Shown: positions 45,723-57,364, numbered from the stretch's first letter. The stretch: DNA of 64,000 nucleotides from Dactylonectria macrodidyma (GCA_020744425.1 JAGMUV010000009.1:1922001-1986000); one strand, 5' to 3'. The notes: a model not told the origin generated them from the letters alone. Numbers and translations: made by a program.

Positions 45723-47177
45723 ATGGCGCTCCGCCCCATCTTCGCTGCGACTCACCCACGTGCCTGCTCTACGGCCTTCGAGAGGGTATGAACCATTCAA
45801 TTCCCCTCGGCTTTATACCTCAAATTCTACATGGTAGTCGGGGTATGAAGTTGAGTCTAAAATTTCACCCATTGACATTTTTCCCCCAGGTCTTCATGAC
45901 TCGTCGTGACATTTTGGAGAGCGTTCATGAACCCTTTGGTGATGCCTTCTACTACGGCCCTGAGTTTCTAAGCGATCGCTTCAGAGACGATGCTGCCACT
46001 CGCGAGTCCAGCGGCTTTTCCGACAAGACGTACAAGGACATTCTAGAGTCCATCATGGAGTCAGGAAAAGAGGTTCGCCATTGACCCCTCTCATTCGCCT
46101 CCATTCAATCCTTCTACTACCCTCACGCCCCCCGCCCCCAGTGAGGAGCCCTTGCCGCGCTGGTGTCGTTTGCGATCCACTGCGCTGGGGTCTGTCTCGT
46201 CAGTCGCGGCTTCGCAACAATTGAGTCCTCTGCTATTATGTACAGTTCTTGAGATGGCCCTTTCTGACGCTACTCTACCCTTCTCTGTACTGCCCTGCTT
46301 TATGCTGCCCTGTCCTCTCTATCCAGACGGGATCCGGATTTGGACATACCCCACCATGTCTATTATTACCCTAAGATGGGACTGATGCTTACGCTTTGAC
46401 GCACATTATTAGGGCAAGCGCATCTTCATCAAGGACATGGCTTACTACCTCATGAAGTCGGACAGCAGGCCGACTCAGATCGCCCCCTCTCTAGGCGAGG
46501 ATGAACTGGACAACCCAACGGTGTTGCCGCTTGAGGTTCTAAAGCAGTTCCAGTTCACATTCTTGATCCGTCACCCTCGTCGGGCCATCCCCTCGTACTA
46601 CCGGTGCACAGTTCCACCGCTGGACGAGGTCACCGGCTTCTACCACTTCATGCCGAATGAGGCTGGTTACGAGGAGCTGGTCACCTTGTTTGACTTTTTG
46701 CTTGAAAATGGCATCGTCAACAAGGACCAGCTTGTCGTGGTCGACGCCGACGATCTTCTGGACAACCCAGAAAAGACAATTCGTCTTTACTGTGAGAAGA
46801 CGGGCATTGACTTCAAACCCGAGATGCTCGACTGGAATGAGTCTGACAAGTCTCACGCCAGCAACGCTTTTGAGAAATGGAACGGCTTTCACAACGACGC
46901 CATCAAGAGCACGTCTCTCAAGCCTCGCACGCACGCCCAGGTGTGTATCTGACCATTAATCCCCCCATTCCCTTCGGCTGTGTCACCCCCGCGTGTCTTA
47001 CTCCCGTTGCTGGATATTCAACTGATTGAGCTAACAAAGAAGACATCCACCACCGAGTCCGAGGACAAGGATTGGACGGCCAAGTGGGGTCCGGAAGCAC
47101 AGAAACTAATCCGGCAGACGGTCAACGACAACGTCGCCCGCTATGAATACCTCAAGCAGTTTGCACTTGAGATTTGA
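45723..47177 (+). CDS. sulfotransferase-like P-loop protein
   Basis: Exons 45723-45785, 45890-46072, 46413-46940 and 47040-47177; introns of 104, 340 and 99 nt; product 303 aa. The 340-nt intron has a weak GTTCGC donor, but the joint gives MESGKEGKRIFIKDMAYYLM in the right phase. The last acceptor could shift by three bases. ATG 45723 starts MALRPIFAATHPRACSTAFE, where HPRACSTAFER matches the 5'-phosphosulfate loop. FLIRHPRRAIPSYYRC matches the 3'-phosphate-binding segment. The C-terminus is LIRQTVNDNVARYEYLKQFA. Known: this fungal family has the sulfotransferase fold, but its substrate is unknown and activity is unproven. No signal peptide is seen, so it is probably cytosolic. Confidence 0.8.
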
Positions 47178-47533
47178 ACACGAATATGAGAGATTGTTTG
47201 TTATCCGGCCTGTACTGTCATTCCCTCATGAAATGATATTTGGGAGGGGGGGGGCCCTGCTTGGAGTTTTTGTTTCGATTTTGTTGTTACACACTACCTA
47301 TGATACAACAACATATTGGCTCTACGCCTGAATGTTTTATACAACCAGATTGGATCATCTGTCTCTATGTCATCCCGTCCCACGTCAGACTCCATCTGTT
47401 CCAACTTTTCCGACATGTGATATTTCATGAGCATTCTCCCAACGGAGAAAACATTTGCAAGTGGCCATTGTTAGGTAATTGGCTTCCCTTCTTCCGTCTC
47501 TGGGTTCCCTTCACTCCCGGTGGTGGACTCAAC
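47178..47533. other. convergent intergenic region
   Basis: 356 bp between the 3' ends of the sulfotransferase-like and mhr1 genes. It contains a short G-run at 47247-47255. No gene seen. Confidence 0.5.
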
Positions 47534-48368
47534 TTATGCGGCCTTGGCATCCACGGCCTTGTCCTCCGCAGCTTCTTCCGAAACGTAAGAGGGCTTCTCA
47601 AACAGCCCGTGGGTGACATTGTCGGACCACGCTTCAGCGTACTGTTGATCCTGGTCATTCGCCCAGTTCACCGTCACGTCCATCAGCTGCCGCTCGACAC
47701 CTTCGGCGGCTTCAGTTGTCACAATCTTGTTGCCGGCGCCCAGACCGCTCAGCACGGCGGCCATGTCGGCAATGGCGTTGGGCTTTTGTCGGTTGAGAGC
47801 GATACCACGCTCCTGTTTGGTTCGGATGGGACGGTACCCGGGGTTGCCCTTCTTCTCCTCCTCGGTGATCCTCTTCTTGTCGGCGGCAGTGTACTCCTCG
47901 ACTGGCTTGCGCCGGAATTCGTCGTCCCACGCTACCTCGTGCAGGTGCTTCAGCTCACGCAGCTTCTGGTAGATAGAGCGGCCGACAGAGCCCTGGCCGG
48001 TGGGGAGAGAAATATGGGCAAAGGGTGACCAGTAGTCCTTGCGGAGCTTGGCGGGCTTCGTCTTCTTGCCATTGAACGGGAGTTGCTTGAGGCCGTGGAA
48101 GCCCTGTAGTGGACGGTCAGCCGGGACTTCGGGCCAGGAAGCTGGAACCGGGTCTTTGGGGCGCAATTGAACGTACGTCAAGCTTGGGCTCGAAGCTGTA
48201 AATGATCTGGTCCGACCGCCGGTGAGTGAAGACCCAGATGTTCTCACCATGACCCTCGGGCGGGGGGAAGCCCTTGGCCTGACGCTTAGAGCTGTTATGG
48301 GCGTGTCGCACGCATACTCGCATGAAGCTAGGTAATTGGCCCAGGCGGGACGCTGGTGTCGCATTCAT
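47534..48368 (-). CDS. mhr1: mitochondrial ribosomal protein mL67 / recombination protein Mhr1
   Basis: Exons 48368-48177 and 48103-47534, intron 73 nt; product 253 aa. The start MNATPASRLGQLPSFMRVCV is basic and looks like a mitochondrial targeting signal. The Mhr1 core follows: GHGENIWVFTHRRSDQIIYS, then GFHGLKQLPFNGKKTKPAKL with RKDYWSPFA. The intron is required because the N-terminal and C-terminal parts lie in different frames. Known: in yeast Mhr1/mL67 is a structural protein of the mitochondrial large ribosomal subunit and also promotes mtDNA recombination. The C-terminal region (VERQLMDVTVNWANDQDQQY) is less conserved. Divergent to hsp98 with 661 bp between start codons. Confidence 0.9.
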
Positions 48369-49029
48369 GGTCGCCAGTTGTGGGTTGATTTGACGGGCTC
48401 CCCAAAGCTGAGGCTCTTCGAAACTGCAAAATCCTGCCCCAGAATGCCCACCACCAATCGCTCAACGGGAGCTGAGCATGCGCGTGGTCATGTGACCGGA
48501 GCATTTCTCGTCGGGCAAGTCCGCCTGGCGCCTGTTGCAAGGCTGGTGGCTTGCAGGGCCATGTGACCGATAAGATGTCAGGCATCCAATCAAGAGCTCG
48601 CTCCCCACATCCAGCGTCATGGATCCTGGTCCAGGCTGGCTGGGGTGAGAGTGACATCACGAATGATCCCGATGCTTCTAGGAGGTTCCTGGATGCTTCT
48701 CCAGCTGCCACGAGCCTGCTTCATGCACCTGGTTGCTTCATATGAGGTCTATCGATCCACCAAGACTTCCCTACCTTTTCATCGCGAGATCCACTCGCAT
48801 TGTCGATAAATTACCGTCCCCCAAGCCACTTGGGTTTCAATTCTCTCTTCCCAAACAACCCCACACACAACAACCAAAGATACCCAACCTTTCGAGGTTA
48901 CAAACCAGGCAGAAGTTGTCAAACTTCTTGGGCTACGCACTACATACACCTGACTACCAACCAACAACACACCATACATAACATCCCTCGTTTTCACATA
49001 GTCGGTTTTCCACATACACTTTTGCCATC
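48369..49029. other. divergent promoter region of mhr1 and hsp98
   Basis: 661 bp. It contains a phased heat-shock-element-like array at 48676-48699 and a small inverted repeat at 48911-48928 (7-bp arms agaagtt/aacttct, 4-bp loop). No gene seen. Confidence 0.55.
48676..48699 (+). promoter_or_regulatory. degenerate heat shock element array upstream of hsp98
   Basis: TTC, GGA, TTC, GGA and CTT triplets follow one another with exact 5-bp spacing. This is the layout of a heat shock element (alternating nTTCn and nGAAn), with GGA in place of GAA. It lies about 330-355 bp before the hsp98 start codon. Binding by Hsf1 is inferred. Confidence 0.5.
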
Positions 49030-51798
49030 ATGAATTCCCGCATGGACTTCACGGACCGAGCTCAGAAGGCTGTCGAGGATGCCATGGCCTTGGCTGAGCA
49101 GTACGGCCACTCCCAGCTCGTACCAGTTCATCTCGCTGTCTCTTTGTTGGACCCTCCCCCAGACCAGTCAAAGGACCAGCAAAATGCTCCCGTCGGCACA
49201 ACTAGCACGCTGTTCCGCCAGGTCATCGAGCGGGCTCGCGGCGACCCCCAAATCTTCGATCGAGCCCTCAAAAAGACCCTTGTCCGACTCCCCAGCCAAG
49301 ACCCTCCTCCCGAGACCGTGTCGCTGGCGCCACAGTTCCATAATGTTTTGAGAAAGGCCATGGAACTACAAAAGGTCCAGAAGGATACATACATCGGTGT
49401 GGATCACCTCATCACCTCGCTGGCCGAGGACGTCACCATCCAGACTTCGCTCAAGGAAGCCAACATCCCCAAGCCAAAGCTTGTCCAAGAAGCCGTCCAG
49501 GCCATTCGCGGAACCAAGCGAGTCGACAGCAAGACTGCCGACACCGAGGAGGAGAACGAGAACCTGGCCAAATTCACCATTGACATGACTGATATGGCCA
49601 GGGACAAGAAGATGGACCCTGTCATCGGCCGAGAGGAGGAGATTCGTCGGGTCGTGCGAATCCTGTCCCGACGAACTAAGAACAACCCCGTTCTCATTGG
49701 CGAACCCGGTGTTGGTAAGACCACAGTTGTCGAGGGCCTGGCTCAACGCATCGTCAACCGAGACGTGCCCGACAACCTGAAGAACTGCAAACTGCTCTCG
49801 CTCGATGTCGGCGCCCTTGTTGCTGGCAGCAAGTATCGCGGAGAGTTTGAAGAGAGAATGAAGGGTGTTCTGAAAGAGATTACAGAGTCCAAGGACACGA
49901 TTGTCCTATTCGTCGACGAGATTCATCTTCTCATGGGGGCTGGATCGTCTGGCGAAGGTGGTATGGACGCTGCCAACCTGCTCAAGCCCATGCTCGCTCG
50001 CGGTCAACTCCACTGTATCGGCGCCACCACTCTCGCCGAGTACCGCAAGTATGTCGAGAAGGATGCTGCCTTTGAGCGTCGCTTCCAGCAAGTTCTTGTT
50101 AAGGAGCCGACGATCAATGAGACCATCTCCATCCTGCGAGGTCTGAAGGAGCGATACGACCGTCACCACCGCGTCACCATCCTTGACAGCGCTTTGGTGG
50201 CTGCTGCTAACCTGGCTGCACGATATCTCACCTCTAGGCGAATGCCAGACTCAGCTATTGACCTTGTCGATGAGGCTAGCGCTGCCGTGCGTGTCGCCCG
50301 CGAGTCCCAGCCAGAGATCATTGACTCTCTCGAGCGCAAGTTGAGACAGTACATGATAGAGATTGCTGCTCTCGAGAAGGAACACGACGAGGCTTCTCGG
50401 ACTCGGTTGGCACAGGCTCGTAAGGATGCTAAGAATGTCGAGGAGGAGTTGCAGCCTCTGCGCGAAAAGTACCAGACTGAAATCAAGCGCAGCGAGGAGA
50501 TTCACCAGGCCAAACTGAAGCTCGACGACCTTGAAAAGCGCCTAGAGGATGCCATGAACAACTCTGACCACGCCAAGGCTGCTGATCTCAAGTATGGCGC
50601 TATCCCCGAGCAAGAGGCTGTCATCAAGGAGCTCGAAGTCCGCAAGGTTGCCGCTGATGCTGCTCTCAACGCAACTGGCGCCGATAGCGGCGGTGCAATG
50701 GTTACAGACATCGTCACTGCAGACCACATCAACGAGATTGTCGCCCGTTGGACTGGCATTCCCGTCACCCGACTTCGAACCTCGGAGAAGGAGAAGCTGA
50801 TTCACATGGAAAAGGTTCTCAGCAAGGTCGTCGTGGGCCAGAAGGAAGCTGTCCAATCTGTCGCAAATGCCATTCGACTTCAGCGCTCTGGACTCGCCAA
50901 CCCCAATCAACCGCCCAGCTTCTTGTTCTGTGGCCCCTCAGGTACTGGAAAGACTCTCCTTACCAAGGCTTTGGCAGAGTTCTTGTTCGATGACGCCAAA
51001 GCCATGATTCGTTTCGACATGTCCGAGTATCAAGAGCGACATGCACTCAGCCGAATGATTGGTGCGCCTCCCGGTTACGTGGGCCACGATGCCGGCGGTC
51101 AACTGACTGAGGCTCTTCGACGAAAGCCCTTCTCAATCTTGCTCTTCGATGAAGTTGAGAAGGCAGCAAAGGAGGTTCTGACTGTTCTACTTCAGCTCAT
51201 GGACGACGGCCGAATCACCGACGGCCAAGGCAGAGTTGTTGACGCCAAGAACTGTATAGTGGTCATGACTTCTAACTTGGGTGCTGAGTACCTCATACGA
51301 CCCGGTGTGAAGGAGGGCAGAATCGACTCCGGCACCAGGGACCTTGTCATGGGCGCTCTGCGCAATTACTTCCTCCCGGAGTTCCTCAACCGTATCAACT
51401 CGGTTGTCATCTTCAACCGTCTAACGAGGCGCGAAATCAGGAAGATTGTGGACATACGCCTCGGCGAGATCCAGAGACGGCTTGAAGACAACGGCCGCAA
51501 AGTCATTATCGATGTGTCAGAGGAGGCTAAGGACTACCTCGGTAATGCTGGTTACTCGCCGGCTTACGGAGCACGTCCCTTGTCCCGCCTCATTGAGAAG
51601 GAGGTGCTCAACCGCCTCGCCATCCTCATCTTACGCAACAACATCCGCGATGGCGAGTATGCCCGCGTCGAGCTCATCGATCGCAAGATTGTGGTCCTCT
51701 CCAACCATCCCGACAGTGAGCTTGGCGACGAGGAGATGGTCGATGAAGATGATGTAGAGGATTTGTTGGAGGATATGGATCAGGACATTTACGATTAA
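49030..51798 (+). CDS. hsp98: Hsp98/Hsp104 ClpB-type protein disaggregase
   Basis: Intronless, 922 aa. The start is [23 protein letters not shown] 49042 four codons later is an alternative. Domains: Clp N-domain (about 5-160); AAA-1 with Walker A GEPGVGKT at about 224 and Walker B LFVDEIH; a middle coiled-coil domain (about 415-540, [20 protein letters not shown]); AAA-2 with Walker A GPSGTGKT at about 635 and Walker B LLFDEVEK; pore loops KYRGEFEER and GYVGHDAGG; an acidic tail ending in DMDQDIYD. Known: with Hsp70/Hsp40 it pulls proteins out of aggregates and gives heat tolerance. The lack of introns is common in stress genes that must be expressed when splicing is impaired. Confidence 0.97.
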   Translation: MNSRMDFTDRAQKAVEDAMALAEQYGHSQLVPVHLAVSLLDPPPDQSKDQQNAPVGTTSTLFRQVIERARGDPQIFDRALKKTLVRLPSQDPPPETVSLAPQFHNVLRKAMELQKVQKDTYIGVDHLITSLAEDVTIQTSLKEANIPKPKLVQEAVQAIRGTKRVDSKTADTEEENENLAKFTIDMTDMARDKKMDPVIGREEEIRRVVRILSRRTKNNPVLIGEPGVGKTTVVEGLAQRIVNRDVPDNLKNCKLLSLDVGALVAGSKYRGEFEERMKGVLKEITESKDTIVLFVDEIHLLMGAGSSGEGGMDAANLLKPMLARGQLHCIGATTLAEYRKYVEKDAAFERRFQQVLVKEPTINETISILRGLKERYDRHHRVTILDSALVAAANLAARYLTSRRMPDSAIDLVDEASAAVRVARESQPEIIDSLERKLRQYMIEIAALEKEHDEASRTRLAQARKDAKNVEEELQPLREKYQTEIKRSEEIHQAKLKLDDLEKRLEDAMNNSDHAKAADLKYGAIPEQEAVIKELEVRKVAADAALNATGADSGGAMVTDIVTADHINEIVARWTGIPVTRLRTSEKEKLIHMEKVLSKVVVGQKEAVQSVANAIRLQRSGLANPNQPPSFLFCGPSGTGKTLLTKALAEFLFDDAKAMIRFDMSEYQERHALSRMIGAPPGYVGHDAGGQLTEALRRKPFSILLFDEVEKAAKEVLTVLLQLMDDGRITDGQGRVVDAKNCIVVMTSNLGAEYLIRPGVKEGRIDSGTRDLVMGALRNYFLPEFLNRINSVVIFNRLTRREIRKIVDIRLGEIQRRLEDNGRKVIIDVSEEAKDYLGNAGYSPAYGARPLSRLIEKEVLNRLAILILRNNIRDGEYARVELIDRKIVVLSNHPDSELGDEEMVDEDDVEDLLEDMDQDIYD

Positions 51799-52063
51799 TC
51801 TGTCATTGTTATAGCATGAGCGACTGGACGTTTTGAATGGGTTGTTTTGCAAAGAAAATTGACGACATAATGAAAGATGGTGTTTAGGTCTGAAATAGAC
51901 TCTTATTTAGAGCATGCTTGTATTTAGATAAAGTCAACAAAACCACAATATTACACCAAAAGTTGGAAACCATCAAGGTCTTCCTCATGAATCGTGAAGT
52001 CTATATGTCAGCGAACCCCCTGCCCATGCATTACGCATTACTTCTTTCAGAATTCATTGAACA

Positions 52064-54374
52064 CTACGGAGGCCCAAGGAACACTGCTCCGTCCCCACCC
52101 CAGCCAAATTCATCCATGAACATGGTCCAGTCGACATCTTGGAATGGGTCTTGGCCTGCATTCATGGCTGTTTCCGAGCGCGCGTCTGAAGGAGCAGATG
52201 GGTTGTCTAAACAGTTGGTTTGAGTAAGCAAGAGAACAGTTTGACGAGTAGTTGCCACTTACGAAAAGCTTCGAGTCCCTTATTGACCCCTTCAGTGCTC
52301 TTCTTGGCTTCCTGGAGGGCATCTCGGAAGCGTGTCAGACACCAGTACGTCACCGCGGCGCCAAGGCGTTCAGGCCAAGCCCCGGCAGGCTCAAGCGACT
52401 TGGGGACGACGTTGCGTATAGACCAGAAGGCCTCGATAATTGCAGCGCCGCGAGAGGGCAGATCGTTCTCGCGAACACTACAGCTGTGAGCGGCGGTGCG
52501 GATCTGGAGGGCGATGGCATCGGCGTCAGCCGGAGTGATGGTACGCGGGGCCGCAGTCGAGTTGAGCGTGGAGATGAGGACAGAGCTGGCGTCTATGACG
52601 GTCCGGTAGACCCAATGAGGCCCATGCGAGAGGAACTTGGAGTTCGACTCAAGGGCTAGAGCAGTGGTGAGGAGCGCGTGTGAGGTGTTGTAGACGCGCA
52701 GAGCGTTGAAGTGGAAGTTGGGGCGAGAAGCGTCTGGTGGGGAGGCGAAGTAGTAATTCTGTACTTCGAGCCTAGCCAACAGCAGCATGAAACGAGCGCA
52801 GTCTGTTTTTAAACGTGAGTTTCGATTTCGCCAACACAAAGATCACTATGTCATGGGGATTCATACCAGTATCAACGCTGGTGACGAAGGGCGTGAGAGC
52901 TTCGAAATCATCTTCCCAAGTCTTGACTGTTCCCTCTGTGACGCCTCCATGAGCTGCTATTTGGGCGGCCATCGCCATGTGAAGACGATTCAAAAATTTC
53001 TGAAAGTCGAAAAGAGCCATCAACTCCGGTGCCAAAGTATCCTTCACGACCTTCTTGCACTGAGCATCATTGTGTTGTAAGAATGGGGGTGGGCATCCGC
53101 CATTGGTTGATATCCTAGTGACATAGTTAGCTTCACATTTGTAAGAGATAATAGAGGGGCACATACCTCTGTGCAAGAATACAGCAAAAGATCCATGTTA
53201 TTGATGCTTCACGATCAGTGCAACTTATGTTTTGGCGTCCGCCGATACAGAACCTAGGGTGAGATCCACGCCCAGTATGGAGACCAAGAAGCAAGCAGCC
53301 CGTCAAGGCAGCCGATATTGATGTGACGGATGGGTCAGCCACGAATCTGATGGTAGGCAAGGGCCAGGCACACATGAGTAGTATGGCATGAATGGCCTCT
53401 AGATCCATCACTGGGGCAGAAATGAGGGACCCAACATTGCGTTCCAGTTGATCGACGAGGCTGGTGAAAACGTGCTCGTCTCTGGAATATCGACGGCAGG
53501 ATACATATATGACAAGCCAAAAGAGGGTCGGACAGGCCTGGTAACATTCATCCGGGTTCTTTTTTCTTAAGACTGGGAGATACGGGTGAAAAGATTGAAG
53601 ATATCTGGAAAATCATCAGCATCCTCAGAAACACAGTGTTGAAGTATCTCACTTTTCGAAATACCAGTCAATATCTTCCCCAGGTATAATTTTGTCATTC
53701 AAGACTCTAGAAGAGGACGGTCCCAGACGTTGATACTTGACGGGACTTGGTTGAGTCTGTGAATGCGCAATAGAAATATCTCCTGGAGTCAACGCTGGTA
53801 GGGTCGTAGCGGTTGAGCCAATACGGCTGGCTTGCTCTGGAAAGGCGTTGCCGTTCACGTGCGGTGTTGGCGGACTCCAAGAAGACTCTCCATTGTTTCG
53901 AGGATTCACAGCCTCCTTAATGGACTTGAGTTCCTGTTCTAACAACTCCAGCTTGCTAATCGACGGGTCAGCTTGGGTATAGGGTAAGACACGGGTTTCT
54001 TGCATGCCGACTGAAACGACGCCATTGAGTGACCCGAGTAGATGAGCAGAGCCTAGGTACCTGGTTTGTCATACCTTCTCTTAGTGATTCGCTTGTGCGT
54101 CCTGTCATAGATACATGAAAGCTGCAGCTTGGCACATCGCTGGCAGGGCTGTCCCGCTACCGAGTTTGCCCTACAGCGAACCTGAATAGTATTAGCATAA
54201 ACACGCTCGACGAAGCTAGATAAAACATAGGCTCAAAGGGCTCACTTTGGAATCGCGGCAGCTAATGCAGGCTACATTCCGTCTAATCTTGTCATGGGGG
54301 GACTGTTGATATTGCTGGTGACCGGTGTCGGTGACTGAGCCGGGAGAGTCTCCTAAAGGTGGTGTCGGGGCCAT
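52064..54374 (-). CDS. Zn2Cys6 transcription factor, Leu3-like
   Basis: Seven exons in order: 54374-54246, 54181-54075, 53955-53653, 53604-53167, 53114-52867, 52802-52263, 52206-52064; introns of 64, 119, 48, 52, 64 and 56 nt. Phases sum to 636 codons (635 aa). ATG 54374 starts MAPTPPLGDSPGSVTDTGHQ. The binuclear zinc cluster spans the first intron: CISCRDSK then VRCRANSVAGQPCQRCAKLQ and LSC, with six Cys. A short coiled coil follows (SKLELLEQELKSIKEAV). The middle homology region resembles Leu3/War1 regulators (DWYFEKYLQSFHPYLPVLRK, HAILLMCAWPLPTIR, ALTGCLLLGLHTGRGSH). The C-terminus is an acidic, aromatic activation-like segment (DVDWTMFMDEFGWGGDG). Target genes are unknown. Confidence 0.85.
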
Positions 54375-54829
54375 TGTGCGTCCCCACAGCCCCAATACCA
54401 GAGTATTTAGCGGTGAAAGCCTCCTTTTGCCGGCATGTTTCACAGTGGAAGAGCGAACAGACGTGGTTGAGTCAATGTTGCTCGGTGACAAGACAAGACA
54501 ACCCAGGACCCGCACTTCGTAGAGTTGCGTGGTTGCCGTTAGGTCGGGTGACGTCACGTGAACGAACTAATTACAGAGGCACTACGCTGAGGAGGGAAGC
54601 GAGTTCACATGTAAGAACGAAAATATAGTATGAAGATTCAGGAGTCGGCATGTACTTGTTAATAATCCTGAGAACTGAATGATCTCTTGACATCCAATTG
54701 AATTTATAAACCCTAAATTTTTATAAGATCAGGTTTCGCTTGCATTTCCAGACTCAATCGTTCGAGATATCTACATCATCCCCCTAGTCCAAGACAATGA
54801 GCACTTTCTAGTCCCAACCAGAAGCATAC
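54375..54829. other. intergenic region between pbn1 and the Zn2Cys6 gene
   Basis: 455 bp. It holds the regulator's upstream region, with a CRE/E-box overlap at 54549-54560, and the pbn1 3' flank. The frame of the regulator remains open upstream to about 54557 without an ATG. Confidence 0.5.
54549..54560. promoter_or_regulatory. overlapping CRE and E-box
   Basis: TGACGTCA (perfect CRE palindrome, 54549-54556) overlaps CACGTG (E-box, 54555-54560) by two bases, about 175 bp upstream of the Zn2Cys6 gene start. CRE sites bind bZIP factors and E-boxes bind bHLH factors. Use in vivo is inferred. Confidence 0.45.
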
Positions 54830-56383
54830 TCACTCCTTCTTGCCAACAGACTTGCTCGGCTTTAAAGGTTTCTGGCTTCCCGATACTGTGGCACTCACAA
54901 GCTTCCACAATACCCAGGCAAAGCCCAAGGCCACCACCGCAGTTGTGCCGACTCCAATCCAATCTACCCCCTGATCATTTAGTACAGGAATGGTGACTGG
55001 GCTCATGAGTCGCTTTCCACTCGCTGGTTGAGGCGTCGCATGCCAAAATGTTGTTTTCTTATCGAATAGTCCATCGAAACCCAAATGAACACGATCAAAT
55101 GGGTTGCTCAGGTCTTCAATTTCTGACGAGCAAGCCCAGAAGACCACAGGGTAAGGTACTTCGACCTCTACCTCTCCTGTTGACGAGGGTTCAAGGTATC
55201 GGAGGTGAAGTGGAACCTCGGCCGTCCAAGGCTGATCTTGATCGAGAGGAGGAGCGGCCAACTCTAGGAGGACCCTGGAGCCCCATGAGCTGGTCGTGTA
55301 AGCAGGAGCCTCTAAGTCTACTGGTAGACTCGTGTAACGGGATGCGGTGAGATTCTTAGAGGCGAGAAACAATTCATCCGCCAACTGGTAGCGGTCTGCA
55401 AAAATAGCCTTGGGGAGAGTCAAGTACACAAACGGGAAACACTCGGCATCATTGTCCGGGGGTTGGTTGGAGCTCAAGGCTAGTTGAAGGGTGGGGTGAA
55501 GGCCTGTTGGGGCAAGAAATTTGGATGTAAAGCTGGTATCCATTTGTCGGTGGCGCGAAGGGAATGTGAATATGGTAGGTGATGGTTTCTTCTTGTCACT
55601 GAGCACTGTCACAACTCCCGCGAGCCCGAGCTGATGTGGCTTGATAGTGGGTGGCGTATTCTTGACGAAGATGCCAACCTCCATCCTCCGTGAGTCAGAG
55701 GCGGGGGCCGTAACAGTCTGGGCTCGAAGGGGCCATAACGCATTGATCTGGAGGGTTTTTGACACGGTATCAAACGACAAATCCAGCACCGTAGCGGTAT
55801 AGAGGCTGCGGATTCGAGCTTGACAGATGGTGTCAAGTTCGGGGCAAAAGTTGAGGGAGCTTGACGCGATAAATGACTGCAGATCCTCTAACCCTTGGTA
55901 GAAATAGAATGATGAGGGAAGAGAGCTGTTATCTGTGCTGGATTCTGTGAAAGACTCTGCTGTCATACACGCCAGCGGGCCGAATCTCTGCATCCAAGTA
56001 CACAAATGCTTCCTAGTTTGCTAGTTAGTATTTTACATTACCATGGGCTTGAAGCGGACTTTGAGATATCAGAGAGGCGAGGTGACTTACGGATCATTTT
56101 CATGTGATGGTGAAGGAGAATATGATAGATGGATGCCAGGTGATAACCGGGCGCTGAAAGGATCCAGCGTCGTGTACTGCAGGGGGCTAGCCCATCTGAC
56201 ATGTAGAGCATCGAACGCTTTGAGCAGGTCAGCCAGTTCCTTGGGCAGCTCATCCAAAGTGGCAGTAAGGCGGCTTTGTCGGACCGTCTGGATTTGAGGA
56301 CCCAGCAGCCCGACGTCTTGCAGGTCCAAGGCTTCGGGGTCGAAGCTGGGGTCTTCGTGGACGAATGTGATGCGCTCACGCAT
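54830..56383 (-). CDS. pbn1: Pbn1/PIG-X, GPI mannosyltransferase I stabilising subunit
   Basis: Exons 56383-56091 and 56012-54830, intron 78 nt; product 491 aa. ATG 56383 (MRERITFVHEDPSFDPEALD) fits the family start; the frame is open further upstream but has no ATG there. The joint gives ENDPKHLCTWMQRFGPLACM. The lumenal PIG-X region follows, with SLNFCPELDTICQARIRSLY, LDLSFDTVSKTLQI and SRYTSLPVDLEAPAYTTSSWGSR (last two blocks separated by longer sequence). One C-terminal membrane segment is visible, GVDWIGVGTTAVVALGFAWV, then a short basic cytosolic tail ending in KKE. Known: Pbn1 pairs with Gpi14 (PIG-M) in the ER and is needed to add the first mannose to GPI anchors; it is also implicated in protease B processing in yeast. 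Confidence 0.87.
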
Positions 56384-56889
56384 AGTTAGTTGTTCCTGGG
56401 AGAGCTCTTTTTTGGGAGATGAAAGCACAGGTCTCAATGCCCTGTGATCAGCGCTCGGTGGCTGGATAGGTACTGAATCTTGTGTGTCTAACCGTGGCGA
56501 GTTGTCGCGTGCCACTTGACCTCTTTAACTCGCCGACGGTATCTCAAACACGCAAAGGGCGGTACGAAGTTTGTGGGATTCCGAGAACCCTGGGAACCCT
56601 GCAGTTCAGCGCGTCGGAGCTGCTGTGAATGCAGCTGTAGCACACAAGGGGCTGGCTGTATGATAGACGGTCTCAAGAGTGGTTGCGGCCGATGGCAGGA
56701 TTCTAGTCTTGGACTTTTGGTGTGCCTTGTCCAGCTAGAGCTGACCTTGGAACTTCGGTATTGGATTTGGGGTTGCGGTGGACAGATCTCCCCAGTGACC
56801 AGTGACGTCGGGGCGGCTCAAGCTTTGGTTGGCCAGAGCTCCTGCACAGCTGACGGGACAGGCCGCGATGGAAGGTACCTACCTACCTA

Positions 56890-56943
56890 CAGTACATGGA
56901 CAAAAGTGACGATCCAGACCCGTTTTTACACCAAAACGCTACC
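56890..56943 (+). repeat. left terminal inverted repeat of the MITE
   Basis: 54 bp, paired with 57311-57364 in inverted orientation. Most mismatches are in positions 5-11 from the outer end, with three more around the ccg block. Confidence 0.85.
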
Positions 56944-57310
56944 TTTTTATCAATATAATAAATAATAAAGAACACCTTTTTAAAATCCTTATTAATTATT
57001 AATAAATGGAAGATTACTTAATTTTAATAAATTTATATTTTATAAAGATCAACATTTTAAAGTGCAGGTTTTATAAAGATTTAAAAACTGAAAATTTAAA
57101 GAAAATATTTATAGTGGACTTATAGTGGGCTTATAGGGCATGAAAGAAAAAAAAAACTTTTCTCTCCACTTCTACAAATTCTAGTAAAATAAGAAAAATA
57201 GATATAGAAAAAAGCTCTTAGAAGAGTATAAAATTTAACTAATTTTCTATAAGCTGAATTTTTATTTTTTATTTTTATTCGTTATTTAGCTATTAATCGC
57301 TGAGTTCTAG

Positions 57311-57364
57311 GGTAGCGTTTTGGTGTAAAACCGGGGTTGGATCGTCACTTTTGCCGACCCACTG
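57311..57364 (-). repeat. right terminal inverted repeat of the MITE
   Basis: 54 bp, inverted partner of 56890-56943. The inner 20 bp (ttttacaccaaaacgctacc on the - strand) is identical to the left copy. Confidence 0.85.

Larger units (their letters stand above)
56890..57364. mobile_element. non-autonomous Tc1/mariner-like MITE with 54-bp inverted ends
   Basis: Seen: the ends 56890-56943 and 57311-57364 are inverted copies, matching at about 46 of 54 positions, with identical inner blocks (caaaagtgacgatcca and ttttacaccaaaacgctacc). The element begins CAGT and ends ACTG, and each end is directly flanked by TA (56888-56889 and 57365-57366). The core 56944-57310 is very AT-rich and lacks any open frame of size. 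Known: TA target duplications and CAGT ends are marks of Tc1/mariner/pogo elements. Inferred: this is an internally deleted, non-coding copy moved by a transposase encoded elsewhere. An AT-rich core could also reflect repeat-induced point mutation. Confidence 0.75.
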
